A DNA stretch of 64,000 nt, taken from Gammaproteobacteria bacterium (GTDB taxonomy: Bacteria; Pseudomonadota; Gammaproteobacteria; HK1). The translations under genes and the position numbers were made by a program. The notes beneath the pieces were generated by a model. The model was not told the DNA's origin. It worked only from the letters and a program-made list of their open reading frames with translations, and did no database searches. Positions 8,994 to 17,944 of this stretch are shown here, one piece after another. The stretch covers positions 434,001-498,000 of the forward strand of contig WLWT01000003.1 of the NCBI GenBank assembly GCA_012103455.1, in the 5' to 3' direction. Numbering within the stretch: position 1 is the first letter of the stretch; the number at the start of each line of letters is the position of its first letter.

Positions 8994-9842
8994 GTGGACA
9001 TCGGCGTTATGATTTTTCCAACTGATACTTCCATACAGCCCGTCGAACTCGCCAAAGAAGTGGAAGCACGGGGCTTTGAATCGCTGTGGTTTCCCGAGCA
9101 CAGCCACATTCCGGTCAGCCGCGAGACCCCCTGGGGCGGGCGCGAAGGGGCGCCGCCGTTGCCGGAGATGTACTGGCGCGCCCATGATCAGTTCGTCGCC
9201 CTTGGCGCTTGTGCTGCGGTGACCGAGAAGATTCGGCTAGGTACGGGTATTACGCTGGTGGCGCAGCGCGATGCTATTTGGCTGGCTAAGGAAGTGGCCA
9301 GTTTGGACATGATCTCCAATGGCCGCTTTGAATTGGGCGTCGGCTATGGTTGGTGCAAGGAGGAGATGCGCAACCACGGCTTGGCATTTAAGGATCGCCG
9401 GGCGCTGTTGCGGGAAAAAATTCTGCTGATGAAAGAGTTGTGGGCTCAGGATGAAGCCAGCTACAGCGGCGAGCACATCCAATTCGAAAAGAGCTGGGCG
9501 TGGCCTAAACCTACCCAAAAACCACATCCGCCTATCGTGATGGGTGGGGCCATTGGTCCGCAGACGGCGGCTCATGTGGCGGAGTTCTGCGACGGTTGGT
9601 TACCGCTTGGAGGAGCCCACGACGTGGCGGCTGGTTGGCGCCGTATCCGGGAGGCTTGCGAAAAAGTGGGCCGGGATCCGGCCAGCCTATCGCTTAGCAT
9701 GTTCTACGCCCGTGCGGTGAAGCCGGACGCTATGAAAGCCCACGCTGATATGGGCGCGCGCCGGGCCATTATGCCTTTGCCCTCTAAATGGGCGGATGCG
9801 GTCTTGCCGCTACTGGACCAATACGCGGCGTTGATCGGTTAG
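8994..9842 (+). CDS. Luciferase-like (LLM) flavin-dependent oxidoreductase
   Basis: Member of the bacterial luciferase-like superfamily, a TIM-barrel enzyme using FMN or F420. Visible features are the N-terminal strand (DIGVMIFPTD), SLWFPEHSHIP, RLGTGITLVAQRDAIWLAKE, and the core motif SNGRFELGVGYGWCKEE, which most resembles the F420-type TIGR03619 subgroup. The substrate is unknown. The GTG at 8994 is preferred over the ATG at 8988, because AAGGAG (8981-8986) sits seven bases before the GTG but only one before the ATG. A complete MITE ends 65 bp upstream. Confidence 0.85.
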   Translation: MDIGVMIFPTDTSIQPVELAKEVEARGFESLWFPEHSHIPVSRETPWGGREGAPPLPEMYWRAHDQFVALGACAAVTEKIRLGTGITLVAQRDAIWLAKEVASLDMISNGRFELGVGYGWCKEEMRNHGLAFKDRRALLREKILLMKELWAQDEASYSGEHIQFEKSWAWPKPTQKPHPPIVMGGAIGPQTAAHVAEFCDGWLPLGGAHDVAAGWRRIREACEKVGRDPASLSLSMFYARAVKPDAMKAHADMGARRAIMPLPSKWADAVLPLLDQYAALIG

Positions 9843-10045
9843 TCTTGACTCCAAGCGTAATCTTGACTCCAAGCGGTGGGGAGGCGCCTATGGGGAAGGT
9901 ATTTTATCTCTCCCCGTGGCGCAACTGCCCACCTGCTTTGGCAATATATCTGAGAGTCAACCGCTATGGCGTCTGCGGTCCGCGCGGGTACTTTTCATTA
10001 CATGCAAGCGCCGGTGGCGGCGTCGCTCTACCGCAACGGCCAAGT
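9843..10045. other. Intergenic, with a short tandem duplication
   Basis: No gene seen. Just after the preceding stop codon the unit CTTGACTCCAAGCG is repeated with a small change (9845-9880). The GC-rich remainder runs into the MITE at 10046. Confidence 0.5.
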
Positions 10046-10185
10046 GGGCGCCTCTAAAAATAGTCATTGTTTCGTGAGTGCAAGGAAGCACCGCGCGCAC
10101 AACCGCAGTGTATAGATGATACCTGATGATTGGAGCACGGAACTGACGCCGCAATCGCGGAAAAAGTGCATTTTTAGAGGTGCTC
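10046..10185. repeat. MITE-like 140-bp repeat, complete copy
   Basis: Same element as at 8788-8928 but in opposite orientation, 140 bp, with ends GGGCGCCTCTAAAAAT and CATTTTTAGAGGTGCTC. The left terminus has one base change relative to the usual GGGCACC. No clean target duplication was seen. Confidence 0.87.
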
Positions 10186-10222
10186 TTAAGTTTGTACTGA
10201 GCATCATTATGTTATTACCCAA

Positions 10223-10721
10223 ATGTTATTACCCAAGGGCCGCGTAGTACTCATATCCGGTGCCAGCCGGGGCATAGGTTGGGCGGTGGTGCAACACCTC
10301 TACAGTGTTGGTTATCACCTCAGCTTGGGTGTCCGTGACGTGGGCGCCGTTGCAGCGCAACACCGCATCATGGGATGAAGGCCGCGTTATGGTGAGTTGT
10401 TATGACGCTCAAGATCAGGCCACCCACAGCCAATGGGTCGCGGCTACCGTGGAGCGCTTTGGGCGGGTTGATGGTTTGGTGAACAACGCCGGCATCGCCG
10501 TTAGCATTGAGTTGGAGGACGGTGACGACGTGGAACTCGACCGGCTTTGGGCGATCAACGTAAAAGCGCCGCTCTCGATGATCCGAAAATCGTTGCCCCA
10601 GCTCCGGCAAAGCGGCAGCGGGCGGGTGGTCAACATCGCCTCCGTGGCCGGTAAGGCCGTTTACGGAAGCGGTATCGGCTACTCCAGATGCAAAGTCCGA
10701 AGCCAGGCTGCGAGTGGTTGA
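10223..10721 (+). pseudogene. Short-chain dehydrogenase/reductase, frameshifted and truncated
   Basis: Remnant of an NAD(P)-dependent SDR. From ATG 10223 the first frame holds the cofactor motif SGASRGIG and stops at 10378. The second frame resumes at once with EGRVMVSCYDAQDQ and holds LVNNAGIA, VVNIASVAGK and the catalytic Y-x3-K (YSRCK), then ends at 10721 in unrelated sequence (VRSQAASG). About 60 C-terminal residues are missing, so the gene has at least one frameshift and a 3' truncation. A 14-bp duplication (ATGTTATTACCCAA) covers its start. Confidence 0.82.
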
Positions 10722-11092
10722 ACAAGAACGTGTCTTTGGGACCGGGCTTGCTCTAGCGGGCAAAGCGCGGCGTGAGGTCAACGGTTAGCATGGCCGGGAT
10801 CGGTGATGGCAAACGACCCTGCGGCGGTGTCCGCACTTGTTCGGGCACCAATGCGAGGCGCGCTGCGGAACCCAGTGCGCAACGGAATGGGTGGACGTGT
10901 CAGCACGCGCTCCGGAACGAGCCGCCGGGCAAGCGCCAGCGCGCAGCGAGCGCGAGGGCTATCCGCCCGAAGGGTCGAGACCGCGCAACGGGCTCGACAG
11001 GGTAGCCCGGTCGCGAAGCGACGCGCCCAAGGGACACCAGCGAGGAACGGCTTGCCCGCCAAGCGGTGCGGCGGTAGATCGGTCCCAACGAA
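10722..11092. other. GC-rich intergenic stretch
   Basis: Several ORFs cross this region, but none has a recognisable fold; their arginine- and alanine-rich translations suggest GC-rich noncoding DNA. Small hairpins are visible, for example GTCGC-GAA-GCGAC near 11010. It marks the junction between the SDR remnant and the Vsr segment. Confidence 0.4.
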
Positions 11093-11503
11093 CTACGGGC
11101 TGACGGTCTCGTCAAGGAAGGCGCTTACGCGGCGTGCAACCGCATCCTCGTCGGTAAGCTCGCACCCCCATAGCGTAAGCCCCGTCCACCCAGCCGCAGT
11201 CAATTCGTCGAGTTGGTCGGTGTGGCGTTCGACGTTGCGAGCAATTTTCGCCTGCCAGTACTCGGCGTTGGTTTTCGGCAAGCGGCTCCCGCGCTTGCAA
11301 GAGTGCCCGTGCCAGCAACATCCGTGAACGAAGATGACCTTGCGACGCGGGCCGAACACAATGTCCGGTTTACCCGGCAAGTCCTTCCTGGGCAGCCTGT
11401 ACCGATAGCCCATACGATGCAGGAGCCGCCGCACCGCCATCTCGGGTTTGGAGTCGCGACCTTTGACGGCGCGCATGGTCCGGCTGCGCTGCTCCGAGGT
11501 CAT
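11093..11503 (-). CDS. vsr: Very short patch repair (Vsr) endonuclease
   Basis: Nicks the DNA strand at T:G mismatches that arise from deamination of 5-methylcytosine. The 136-residue protein has the family hallmarks: RSRTMRAVKGRDSKPE at the N-terminus, the catalytic Asp in LPGKPDIVF, FVHGCCWHGHSC (zinc and His ligands) and YWQAKIARNVERH. Vsr genes normally accompany a cytosine methylase such as Dcm; none is in this window. The gene follows a small ribbon-helix-helix gene with two bases between stop and start, so they form an operon. It appears transferred, as its neighbours on both sides are gene fragments. Confidence 0.92.
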   Translation of the reverse strand: MTSEQRSRTMRAVKGRDSKPEMAVRRLLHRMGYRYRLPRKDLPGKPDIVFGPRRKVIFVHGCCWHGHSCKRGSRLPKTNAEYWQAKIARNVERHTDQLDELTAAGWTGLTLWGCELTDEDAVARRVSAFLDETVSP

Positions 11504-11505
11504 GG

Positions 11506-11748
11506 CTATGATCGTCGGATGGCAGTCGGGTCGGATTCCCTCTGCACTGCGCTATCTCGAACAATGCGCGCCGTCTGAACTGTGTTGGCGTCTCGATGGG
11601 CAACGTCGAAGCTGACGTAGTTGATTTCTTCCGGCGTGCTGTTGTTCTGCTCCAAGAACCAAGCGATGGCGCGACGGCCAAGCCACGCCATCGAGACATT
11701 GTGCTGCTTCGCGAGCTTTTGAAGCTCCTGGTATTGCGTTTTGCTCAC
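11506..11748 (-). CDS. Small ribbon-helix-helix-like protein upstream of vsr
   Basis: 80 residues from a GTG at 11748, with a good ribosome-binding site (GGAGGAA) five bases upstream. The N-terminal part (SKTQYQELQKLAKQHNVSMAWLGRRAIAWFLEQ) looks like a CopG/Arc ribbon-helix-helix domain; the rest has no recognised motif. It may regulate the vsr operon. The longer ORF reaching 11889 is not favoured because its extra N-terminus is low-complexity and crosses the neighbouring remnant. Confidence 0.65.
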   Translation of the reverse strand: MSKTQYQELQKLAKQHNVSMAWLGRRAIAWFLEQNNSTPEEINYVSFDVAHRDANTVQTARIVRDSAVQRESDPTAIRRS

Positions 11749-11794
11749 CCGACTTCCTCCTCTTGCAGGAGCCAACCGGCTCAAGTCCCGGTGA

Positions 11795-12319
11795 TCCGAT
11801 GGTGCTGGACGGTTATTCGGTAGCCTCGCGGCTGCCGTATTTCCTTTGGAATTCGATGCCGGATGAGCGTCTGATAGAGTTGGGCTCAAAGCATCAGCTT
11901 GGCGGGGGACGTCTCATCGAAGAGATCGACCGGATGTTGGCCGATCCGCGATCGGATCGCTTTGTAAAAGATTGTCTGGGCCAGTGGATCGACCTGCGCG
12001 ACATCAATTTCACGAGCCCCGACCGCAAGCTTTATCCAGAGTTTCGCAATGATCTGCGCGACGCCATGCTGCTGGAAACGCGGGCTTGGTTTCGCGAAAT
12101 GCCAATATCACCGAGTTCAAACAGATTTTGCTTCAAGATGAGGAAGCCATCGCGCGAAGCCTGATTGAACACCTAGTGCTCTATGCAACCGGCGCGCTAG
12201 TCAGTTTCGCCGACCACCGATCCGTGGCCCGGATTCTCCAGCGGAGCAAGGAGAGCGGATACGGACTTCGCACCTTGATTTACGACATCGCCAAAAGCGT
12301 TTTGTTTCGCAAAAAGTAG
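11795..12319 (+). pseudogene. Remnant of a planctomycete-type DUF1592/DUF1585 protein
   Basis: Two pieces of a large secreted protein of the PSD/PSCyt class, common in planctomycetes and verrucomicrobia. The first (to about 12100) matches DUF1592 (LDGYSVASRLPYFLWNSMPDE, DPRSDRFVKDCLGQWIDLR, PDRKLYPEF). The second, in another frame, matches the C-terminal DUF1585 (FKQILLQDEEAIARSL, VLYATGA, SGYGLRTLIYDI). The intervening DUF1588 is deleted and everything N-terminal is gone. This gene type is unusual beside gammaproteobacterial genes and suggests a transferred fragment. Confidence 0.75.
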
Positions 12320-12422
12320 ATGACGATCAACGAAGACCTTGCCGGTTTTCTTTTAAACGCCCCGAACACGCTAGGGCAAGCAAGTGTCTCAGTTGACGCT
12401 AGGAGGGATACCTCGGCAACGT

Positions 12423-12428
12423 TATAAT
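12423..12428 (+). promoter_or_regulatory. Consensus -10 box upstream of the AAA/DUF4435 pair
   Basis: A perfect TATAAT lies 40 bp before the ATG of the ATPase gene. No good -35 hexamer lies 16-18 bp upstream; the nearest TTGACG is 24 bp away, too far for a standard sigma-70 promoter. Confidence 0.4.
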
Positions 12429-12468
12429 TAGGATATGGCTCACTGAACCCATAACGCCGAGTAAGGTC

Positions 12469-13578
12469 ATGCTTTTAGAAAAAGTTGTCATACGTGATTT
12501 TCGTGGTATCGAATATCGAGAAATCGATTTTACAGATGAGTTGAAACGAGTCCGCATGGTTGCTCCCATTGCAGGGCCGAACACCTCTGGCAAAACTTCT
12601 ATTCTTGATGCGATTTCACTTTGTCTGATGCCGGTCACTGAAATGTTCTATTTGCCGGCAATTACATTGACGCCTGCTGCGATTGTTCGGCGAGGGGCCA
12701 TTCAAGCGAAAGTTTCGTGTACAGTACGGTTCTCGCCGGAGGAAATTGATGCGTTGAAGGACATCGCGAAGAAAGCCAATCCAAATTACATAAATCGTAT
12801 CCCTGCTGCGGAGCGAGTCATCGTTAACTGGGAATACCCGGATCGTAACGGAAAATATGAAACGGGTTTTTATAAGTGCGATCCTTCTGACGGCTGGACG
12901 CTCTTCAAAGGCCGAATGCTCACCAAACGCAATCTTTATCTCGCTTCGGTTTCTCTGGGGCAATTTAAATCGCATGGCGGCGTATTTCAATTTGATCAAC
13001 AACGGCAAGGTCTTGCGAAGCGGATTTCGCGAGTTGAGAAAGAACTCTTGAACGTCTCGTTAGATGAGGACTACGTCGAGCGTTTGACGCAGGACGACGG
13101 AGCTAAGGAATTCACCATCGATCCCAAAATTATTCTCTTGTCGTTGGCCATGCGTGCAAACGCCGAGCAAGACGCCGAGGCGACTCAGAAAAAAGACTTC
13201 GAACGTTTGCGAGAGTTATACGCTACGACGTGCCGGCCACATACCATCAAGGGGCTATATAATACCGACACGGGATTAGATATGGAGTTTTCGGGTCCGG
13301 AAGGAATCTACGGCTTCCACGGACTCAGCAGCGGTCAACAAATGATACTTCTGTTACTCCTTAACTTCGCCACCAAGCACATCCACCGTTCGATCGTCAT
13401 GATTGACGAACTTGAGTTGAATCTCCATCCATTGTGGCAAGATCGGCTTTATCAATCGTTGCATAAACTCGGTGTGGAAAATCAAATCATCTTTACGACG
13501 CACTCGTCTTATTTACGAAAATCTATCGGTCGCAACATTGTTCTTTCAACAGGTGAGCTTGCGGAAACTCAAGCGTAA
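12469..13578 (+). CDS. AAA family (OLD/AAA15-like) ATPase of a two-gene defence-like module
   Basis: A 369-residue ABC/SMC-type ATPase lacking a nuclease domain. Walker A is GPNTSGKT (36-43), the signature is LSSGQQ (near 286), Walker B is VMIDELELNLHP (near 310) and the switch histidine is in TTHSS (near 342). ATPases of this type pair with TOPRIM effectors in phage-defence systems such as PARIS (AriA/AriB). The next gene, 10 bp downstream, encodes such a partner. AAGG precedes the ATG at 12469, though only two bases away. Its base composition is more A/T-rich than the host genes, consistent with transfer. Confidence 0.85.
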   Translation: MLLEKVVIRDFRGIEYREIDFTDELKRVRMVAPIAGPNTSGKTSILDAISLCLMPVTEMFYLPAITLTPAAIVRRGAIQAKVSCTVRFSPEEIDALKDIAKKANPNYINRIPAAERVIVNWEYPDRNGKYETGFYKCDPSDGWTLFKGRMLTKRNLYLASVSLGQFKSHGGVFQFDQQRQGLAKRISRVEKELLNVSLDEDYVERLTQDDGAKEFTIDPKIILLSLAMRANAEQDAEATQKKDFERLRELYATTCRPHTIKGLYNTDTGLDMEFSGPEGIYGFHGLSSGQQMILLLLLNFATKHIHRSIVMIDELELNLHPLWQDRLYQSLHKLGVENQIIFTTHSSYLRKSIGRNIVLSTGELAETQA

Positions 13579-13588
13579 GGAAACAGCC

Positions 13589-14380
13589 ATGAAAGAACGA
13601 TGGCTTTATTGCGAAGGCCAATCCGATGCACCGGTATTGAAGGCAGTGTTCGCCGCTCTTGCAATCGATGCAATCCCCGAATCAACAGGTGGAAATCCTG
13701 CGGAAATCGCGCGTTGGCAGCATGAGAACGGCGTGGCGGCGGCTTCCATTTCCGATCGGGACTATCGCTCATTAGCAGATTGTGACGCAAGTTATAACGT
13801 TGGTAGCGTGAAATTCCTTTGGCGACGGCACTCCATCGAAAATTACCTGCTTGAACCAGTGGTGGTTAGTAAGACGATCGAAAATATTAAACACTCGTTA
13901 CAGGCAATGCCGCATCCACCAGCATGCACCGAAAACCTGCCGGAGAACAACATCAATGCAATCAAAAACGATCTGGTCGAAGCTGGAAAGCAGATAATTC
14001 GGAAGGAATGTGGTTGCCTGTGTATTCACAACCTGTGGGTTGATTTACGGGAAAGTCTTGGGCGGATTCAACAACGCATTCCCTGCATCTTTACTTCCGG
14101 AAACAACACGACCGAGGAGGAATGTGTTACAGCATTGAAAGCCGAAGTAAGCCGCTTGGTGAGTGCGGCATCAGAAGCGTCAATTGCGCAAGACTTACAG
14201 GAGGCCGAGATTGCTGCGCGTTATGCAACTCGTATTGCGCAAATGCAACAAGAGAGTTACTGGCAAGACATGACGTTTCTACATGAATTCCACGGTAAAA
14301 GACTGTTGCGGGAACTCCGGCAACAGTTAGATAAATCCTATGGCTTCCATCCTCCTTCAGAACTTTTTTTCAAGAGTTAA
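13589..14380 (+). CDS. DUF4435/TOPRIM-like effector partner of the AAA ATPase
   Basis: 263 residues. The N-terminus LYCEGQSDAPVL with Glu9 and SISDRDYR with Asp56 and Asp58 fit the metal-binding Glu and DxD of a TOPRIM fold. WRRHSIENYLLEP (78-90) is the typical DUF4435 continuation. In PARIS the DUF4435 protein AriB is the toxic nuclease held by the ATPase AriA and released by phage anti-restriction proteins; a similar role here is inferred from domain pairing only. ATG 13589 is chosen because AAGGAAA precedes it and the spacing from the ATPase stop is 10 bp. RloB-type TOPRIM proteins are an alternative relative. Confidence 0.78.
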   Translation: MKERWLYCEGQSDAPVLKAVFAALAIDAIPESTGGNPAEIARWQHENGVAAASISDRDYRSLADCDASYNVGSVKFLWRRHSIENYLLEPVVVSKTIENIKHSLQAMPHPPACTENLPENNINAIKNDLVEAGKQIIRKECGCLCIHNLWVDLRESLGRIQQRIPCIFTSGNNTTEEECVTALKAEVSRLVSAASEASIAQDLQEAEIAARYATRIAQMQQESYWQDMTFLHEFHGKRLLRELRQQLDKSYGFHPPSELFFKS

Positions 14381-14879
14381 TAAACGCAATCGAGGACACC
14401 GCCCTCGCAACCCCTAATGCTGATTGCCTGAAGGATTTCCACAAGTTGGGCGCGCGAATCTTGAATTTAGGCAATTGACCTCTGAATTCCATGTTTCTAT
14501 GTAGGGGCTCGCCGGCCACTCGATGAACAAGGTTGTAAGCTCTCAAAAAGTTTCGCCCGCTTATGAAAGAAGTCGTAAATCAGACCATGCCCAAAAACCT
14601 CACACCTAAATCAAACCCCATTTCCCGCAGAACGATGAGTATAGGAAGAAGAAACGCGCTATTGTGTCTAACCAACGACTGAGTGGAGTAGGTTACAGAC
14701 CATTGTTGAGCGAATCAGTGGGTGATGGAGCGGGCGTTTTGAATGCCAACCGTCTCTTTAGACCAGCAATGGGCCGGCAATTTCTGGTCTGCTTTGCTGA
14801 GTGCTTTGCTGAGCACAAGCGAACTCTCGCCGCTCAATAGCAAGGCATCAGAACCAGGATGTGAATAGCTCCGCTTGCG
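14381..14879. other. Intergenic stretch after the defence-like pair
   Basis: No gene is supported. The first 350 bp are A/T-richer, like the preceding pair. A short duplication of GCTTTGCTGAG occurs at about 14790-14815. From about 14880 the sequence turns into IS91 remnant. Confidence 0.5.
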
Positions 14880-15036
14880 GTGGCGCCCAACTCTTGGGTA
14901 ACGCCCTGGGCTGGTTGGTTCTGGTTTTCTACTGCAAGTGGTATGGTCAAAAATTTTGTTGATGACCGCCGGACCTTCAATGCAGGCAATGACTTTCATG
15001 GTGCCACCGCAGGCACTGCCCGTCTCGATATCGATA

Positions 15037-15328
15037 GGGCACCTGATAAAAATAGTAATTTTTTCGTGAGTGCAAAGAAGCACCGTGCGCAGAACCGCAG
15101 TGTATAGGTGATCACTTCTGTCCCATAGAGCATACTAACCCTTTGAAATTTATGGAAAAACTGTTTTCATGTTTCAAACAAAATGCCATAGTCAATCTTT
15201 TATGGAAATCAATAGGTTATACGCTGTGTTTAACTATTTTGTGGGACAGCAGTGATAGGTGATACATGAGGATTCGAGCACGGCGCTGACGCCGCAATCG
15301 CGGAAAAAGTGCATTTTTAGAGGTGCCC
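15037..15328. repeat. MITE-like repeat interrupted by a mini-IS
   Basis: Left terminus GGGCACCTGATAAAAAT at 15037; right terminus ATTTTTAGAGGTGCCC ending at 15328. Without the insert at 15113-15254 and one copy of the 9-bp duplication, the element is about 141 bp, like the intact copies. Confidence 0.88.
15113..15254. mobile_element. Miniature IS4-derived element nested in the MITE
   Basis: A 142-bp noncoding element with the termini of the IS4-family element in this window: CACTTCTGTCCCATA at left and, read inward, CACTGCTGTCCCACAAAA at right. A perfect 9-bp direct repeat, ATAGGTGAT, flanks it (15104-15112 and 15255-15263). Its interior is A/T-rich and encodes nothing. It must have been moved in trans by a full-length transposase. 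Confidence 0.9.
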
Positions 15329-15639
15329 TTTATGGACAATGCCTAGCACCTGACCCATCAACTGCGGGTCGCTGGCAAACAGAAAACGAAGTTGAAACGG
15401 CAAGCTCAACACCCATTGGCGCATGGGTTCGCGTGGTCATACCTCTTCTACCCACCAAGCCGCACTCTCGGCCATAGGCCGTGCCCCACAGATCGGGCAA
15501 AAGCTTCTGCGCTTGCAGCTAAAGGCAACCTGCGGCTCACGGTTGCAGCCCTCGCAACGTAGCCGCAGAAAACCTTGTTCCAGACGAGCGTAGGTAAGAG
15601 CTGCACTACAGGAAAACGATGTCATCAACATACAGGTGG

Positions 15640-16154
15640 AGCAGGTATCTTTGGACAGTACAACAGTCAAAGTTCACCCCGATGGGACTGGCGCGTTAAA
15701 AAAACGGTCCACAGTCGATGGGTCAATCCCGAGCCGGGTGGACGACGAAAATTCATAGGGTTGCAGCAGATGCCACAACGGCAGTGACCTTTTCTCTGTC
15801 CCCGGGCCACGTTGGGGATGCGCAGCAGGCCGGAAGTGAGTGAAATCCTTTGAAAACAATGGCTGGGACGGGACTCAAGTCATCATGGACAAGGCCTACG
15901 AAGGCGATGAGACCCGGCAGTTGATAGTCGATTTGGGGAGGGAGCCCGTTGTGCCAGCGAAAAGCAATCGGCTGAGGCCTTGGAAATACGACAAGGCGCT
16001 GTATAAAAAGCGAAATGAAGTAGAGAGATTGTTTCGACGGCTGAAAGGATTTCGTCGAATCTTTTCACGCTTCGACAAACTGGATGTTGTTTTTATGTTT
16101 TTTATCCAGTTCGCCCTTATCGTGCAGGCGCTGAATAGTGTTAACAGGCCCTAG
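15640..16154 (+). pseudogene. IS5-family transposase remnant
   Basis: Fragmented DDE transposase. LDSTTVKVHPDGTGALKK is followed, in shifting frames, by VNPEPGGRRKFI (15640-15790), the usual central block of IS5-family transposases. The C-terminal block is in one frame from 15840 (VIMDKAYEGDETRQL, RNEVERLFRRLKGFRRIFSR) and ends at 16154. Several frameshifts and a missing N-terminus make it non-functional. Its last four bases overlap the stop of the monooxygenase gene on the other strand. Confidence 0.82.
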
Positions 16155-17905
16155 ACAACCGGTACCCGTTTGGCGGCGATCGCGGCCGGCGAGATAACTT
16201 CTATATCCAACGGCACCTGCCAGCGTTTGGTGCACTGTATGTGTGCCGGGGTGTGAGCCGCGGTTGCGCCCCTGATGATGAAGCCCTTGTAACCGTTGAC
16301 CATCACTTCGTTGCATTGGTGCACGTAAATGGGAAAACCGCCTATGTATGGCATGAAAACCCGCGGCCGGCCCGGCAGGTTCGCGCCCACGTACCACGAA
16401 CTACAGGTGGAGCGCAGGGAAATAGCGGCCACTTCATTGACGTGTTCTACCCACCGATCTTCATCGGCGGCGGTGGGCTCTATGGTGCGCGCGCCCACCG
16501 TGCGCAGGTGAGCGATACAGTCCGCCACCCAGTCCACATGTTGCTCGATGGCTTGGATCATGCTGGCTAGAACAGAAGGGCTGCCTGGGCCTGTAATCAT
16601 GAACAGATTGGGAAAGCCGGCAGTGGTGAGGCCCAGATAGGTGCGCGGACCGGCCCGCCACTTCTCGCTAAGCGTCAAGCCGCCGCGGCCGGTGATGGCG
16701 ATGCGTTCGAACGCGCCGGTGATGGCGGCAAAACCGGTGGCGCACACGATCGCATCGACTGGATATTCGACGCCGCCGCTGACAATACCTTGCTCTGTCA
16801 CCCTCTCGATGGGTGCTTTGGATACGTCAACTAACTGTACGTGCGGTTGGTTGAAGACTGCATAGTAGCCGCTGTCCACGCACAGGCGTTTACATCCGAA
16901 CACATTGTCCGGGCACAGCAGCTCGGCGGTTTTGGGATCGCGCACGATGGCGCGGATCTTGCGGCGGGCGAATTCCGCTATCGTGTCATTGGCTTGTTTG
17001 TCGAATAGCAGGTCCCCGTATGCGCCGAGGAAGGGTAAGCCGCCTCTGGCCCAGCAGGCTTCGTATTGCCGCTCGCGCTCCCCAGGGCTGGCGGCCAGCG
17101 CCGGTTTCGTGTTGAAGGGAAAATAAAATCCGGTCGGCCGCGCGCGGGCTTTGGCCCGCAGCTCAGGATAGGCGGCTTTGATGGTTTTCACATAGTGCGG
17201 ATCCAGCGGCGCGTTCCACGCCGGCACGGCGTAATTCGGTGTGCGCTGGAATACGGTAAGCGATTTGGCTTGTTCGGCGATGATGGGAATGGATTGGATG
17301 GCCGAGGAACCGGTGCCTATGACGCCGGTGCGAAGGCCGGTGAAATCCACTGCCTCGTGGGGCCACTCCCCGGTGTGCAGTAGCGGGCCTTTGAAACGCT
17401 CAATACCTGGAAACGGTGGGCGGTTAGCGGCAGACAAACAGCCCACCGCCATGATGCAAAACTGCGCGTTAACCCGCTCGCCGCGATCGGTTTGCACCCA
17501 CCACCGGCCCGTTTCATCATCGAATTCAGCGGCTGTGACGCGGGTGTTGAACAGGATGTCTTGGCGCAGGCCGAACCGCTCGGCCACGTGCCGTGCGTAC
17601 GCCAATATCTCCGGTTGCGGCGCGTATTTCTCAGTCCAGTTCCACTCCTGCTCCAACGCCTCGCAGAACGAATATGAATACTGCATGCTCTCCACATCGC
17701 AGCGCGCGCCAGGATAGCGGTTCCAGTACCAGGTGCCGCCCACGTCGGCGCCTGTTTCGTATACTCGAACGCTAAAGCCGAGCTGGCGCAGGCGGTAGAG
17801 CATGAACATGCCGGCGAAGCCTGCACCGACGACGACGGCATCCACACTCGTTCCGGTTTCAGGAGAGCGGTCATGATTATGACTATGGGAGCCGGAAGTG
17901 CTCAT
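16151..17905 (-). CDS. Baeyer-Villiger-type flavin monooxygenase
   Basis: A 584-residue class B flavoprotein monooxygenase, expected to use NADPH and O2 to insert oxygen next to a ketone or hydroxylate a related substrate. The FAD site is GAGFAG (27-32). The Baeyer-Villiger fingerprint is present as FKGPLLHTGEWP (F-x-G-x3-H-x3-W, near residue 170). The second Rossmann motif GTGSSA for NADPH follows. C-terminal blocks (VCATGFAAITGAF, LGLTTAGFPNLFMITGPGSP) are typical of the cyclohexanone/phenylacetone monooxygenase group. The His-rich N-terminal tail (SHSHNHDR) is unusual. The substrate is unknown and the gene stands alone. Confidence 0.9.
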   Translation of the reverse strand: MSTSGSHSHNHDRSPETGTSVDAVVVGAGFAGMFMLYRLRQLGFSVRVYETGADVGGTWYWNRYPGARCDVESMQYSYSFCEALEQEWNWTEKYAPQPEILAYARHVAERFGLRQDILFNTRVTAAEFDDETGRWWVQTDRGERVNAQFCIMAVGCLSAANRPPFPGIERFKGPLLHTGEWPHEAVDFTGLRTGVIGTGSSAIQSIPIIAEQAKSLTVFQRTPNYAVPAWNAPLDPHYVKTIKAAYPELRAKARARPTGFYFPFNTKPALAASPGERERQYEACWARGGLPFLGAYGDLLFDKQANDTIAEFARRKIRAIVRDPKTAELLCPDNVFGCKRLCVDSGYYAVFNQPHVQLVDVSKAPIERVTEQGIVSGGVEYPVDAIVCATGFAAITGAFERIAITGRGGLTLSEKWRAGPRTYLGLTTAGFPNLFMITGPGSPSVLASMIQAIEQHVDWVADCIAHLRTVGARTIEPTAADEDRWVEHVNEVAAISLRSTCSSWYVGANLPGRPRVFMPYIGGFPIYVHQCNEVMVNGYKGFIIRGATAAHTPAHIQCTKRWQVPLDIEVISPAAIAAKRVPVV

Positions 17906-17944
17906 GCTTGTTTTCCTGTGGGTTCATGGTGTATTGCTTGGTGC

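Larger units (their letters stand above)
14880..15636 (-). pseudogene. IS91-family (Y2) transposase remnant, split by a MITE
   Basis: Read on the minus strand, three pieces of one rolling-circle transposase are in order. The N-terminal zinc-finger region is FLRLRCEGCNREPQVAFSCK then CPICGARPMAESAAW (15437-15610). After an in-frame TGA comes RQWVLSLPFQLRFLFAS (15340-15420). The C-terminal piece is IDIETGSACGGTMKVIACIE (near 14960-15036). About 200 central residues are deleted, and the MITE at 15037-15328 lies at the deletion point. A second remnant of the same family is at 61775-62830. Confidence 0.82.

Noticed and set aside
10803..11327. 174-codon plus-strand ORF
   Set aside because: Arg/Ser/Ala-rich translation of GC-rich DNA that overlaps vsr on the opposite strand.
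12385..12390. TTGACG as -35 box for the AAA/DUF4435 promoter
   Set aside because: It is 24 bp or more from the TATAAT, too far for a standard promoter.
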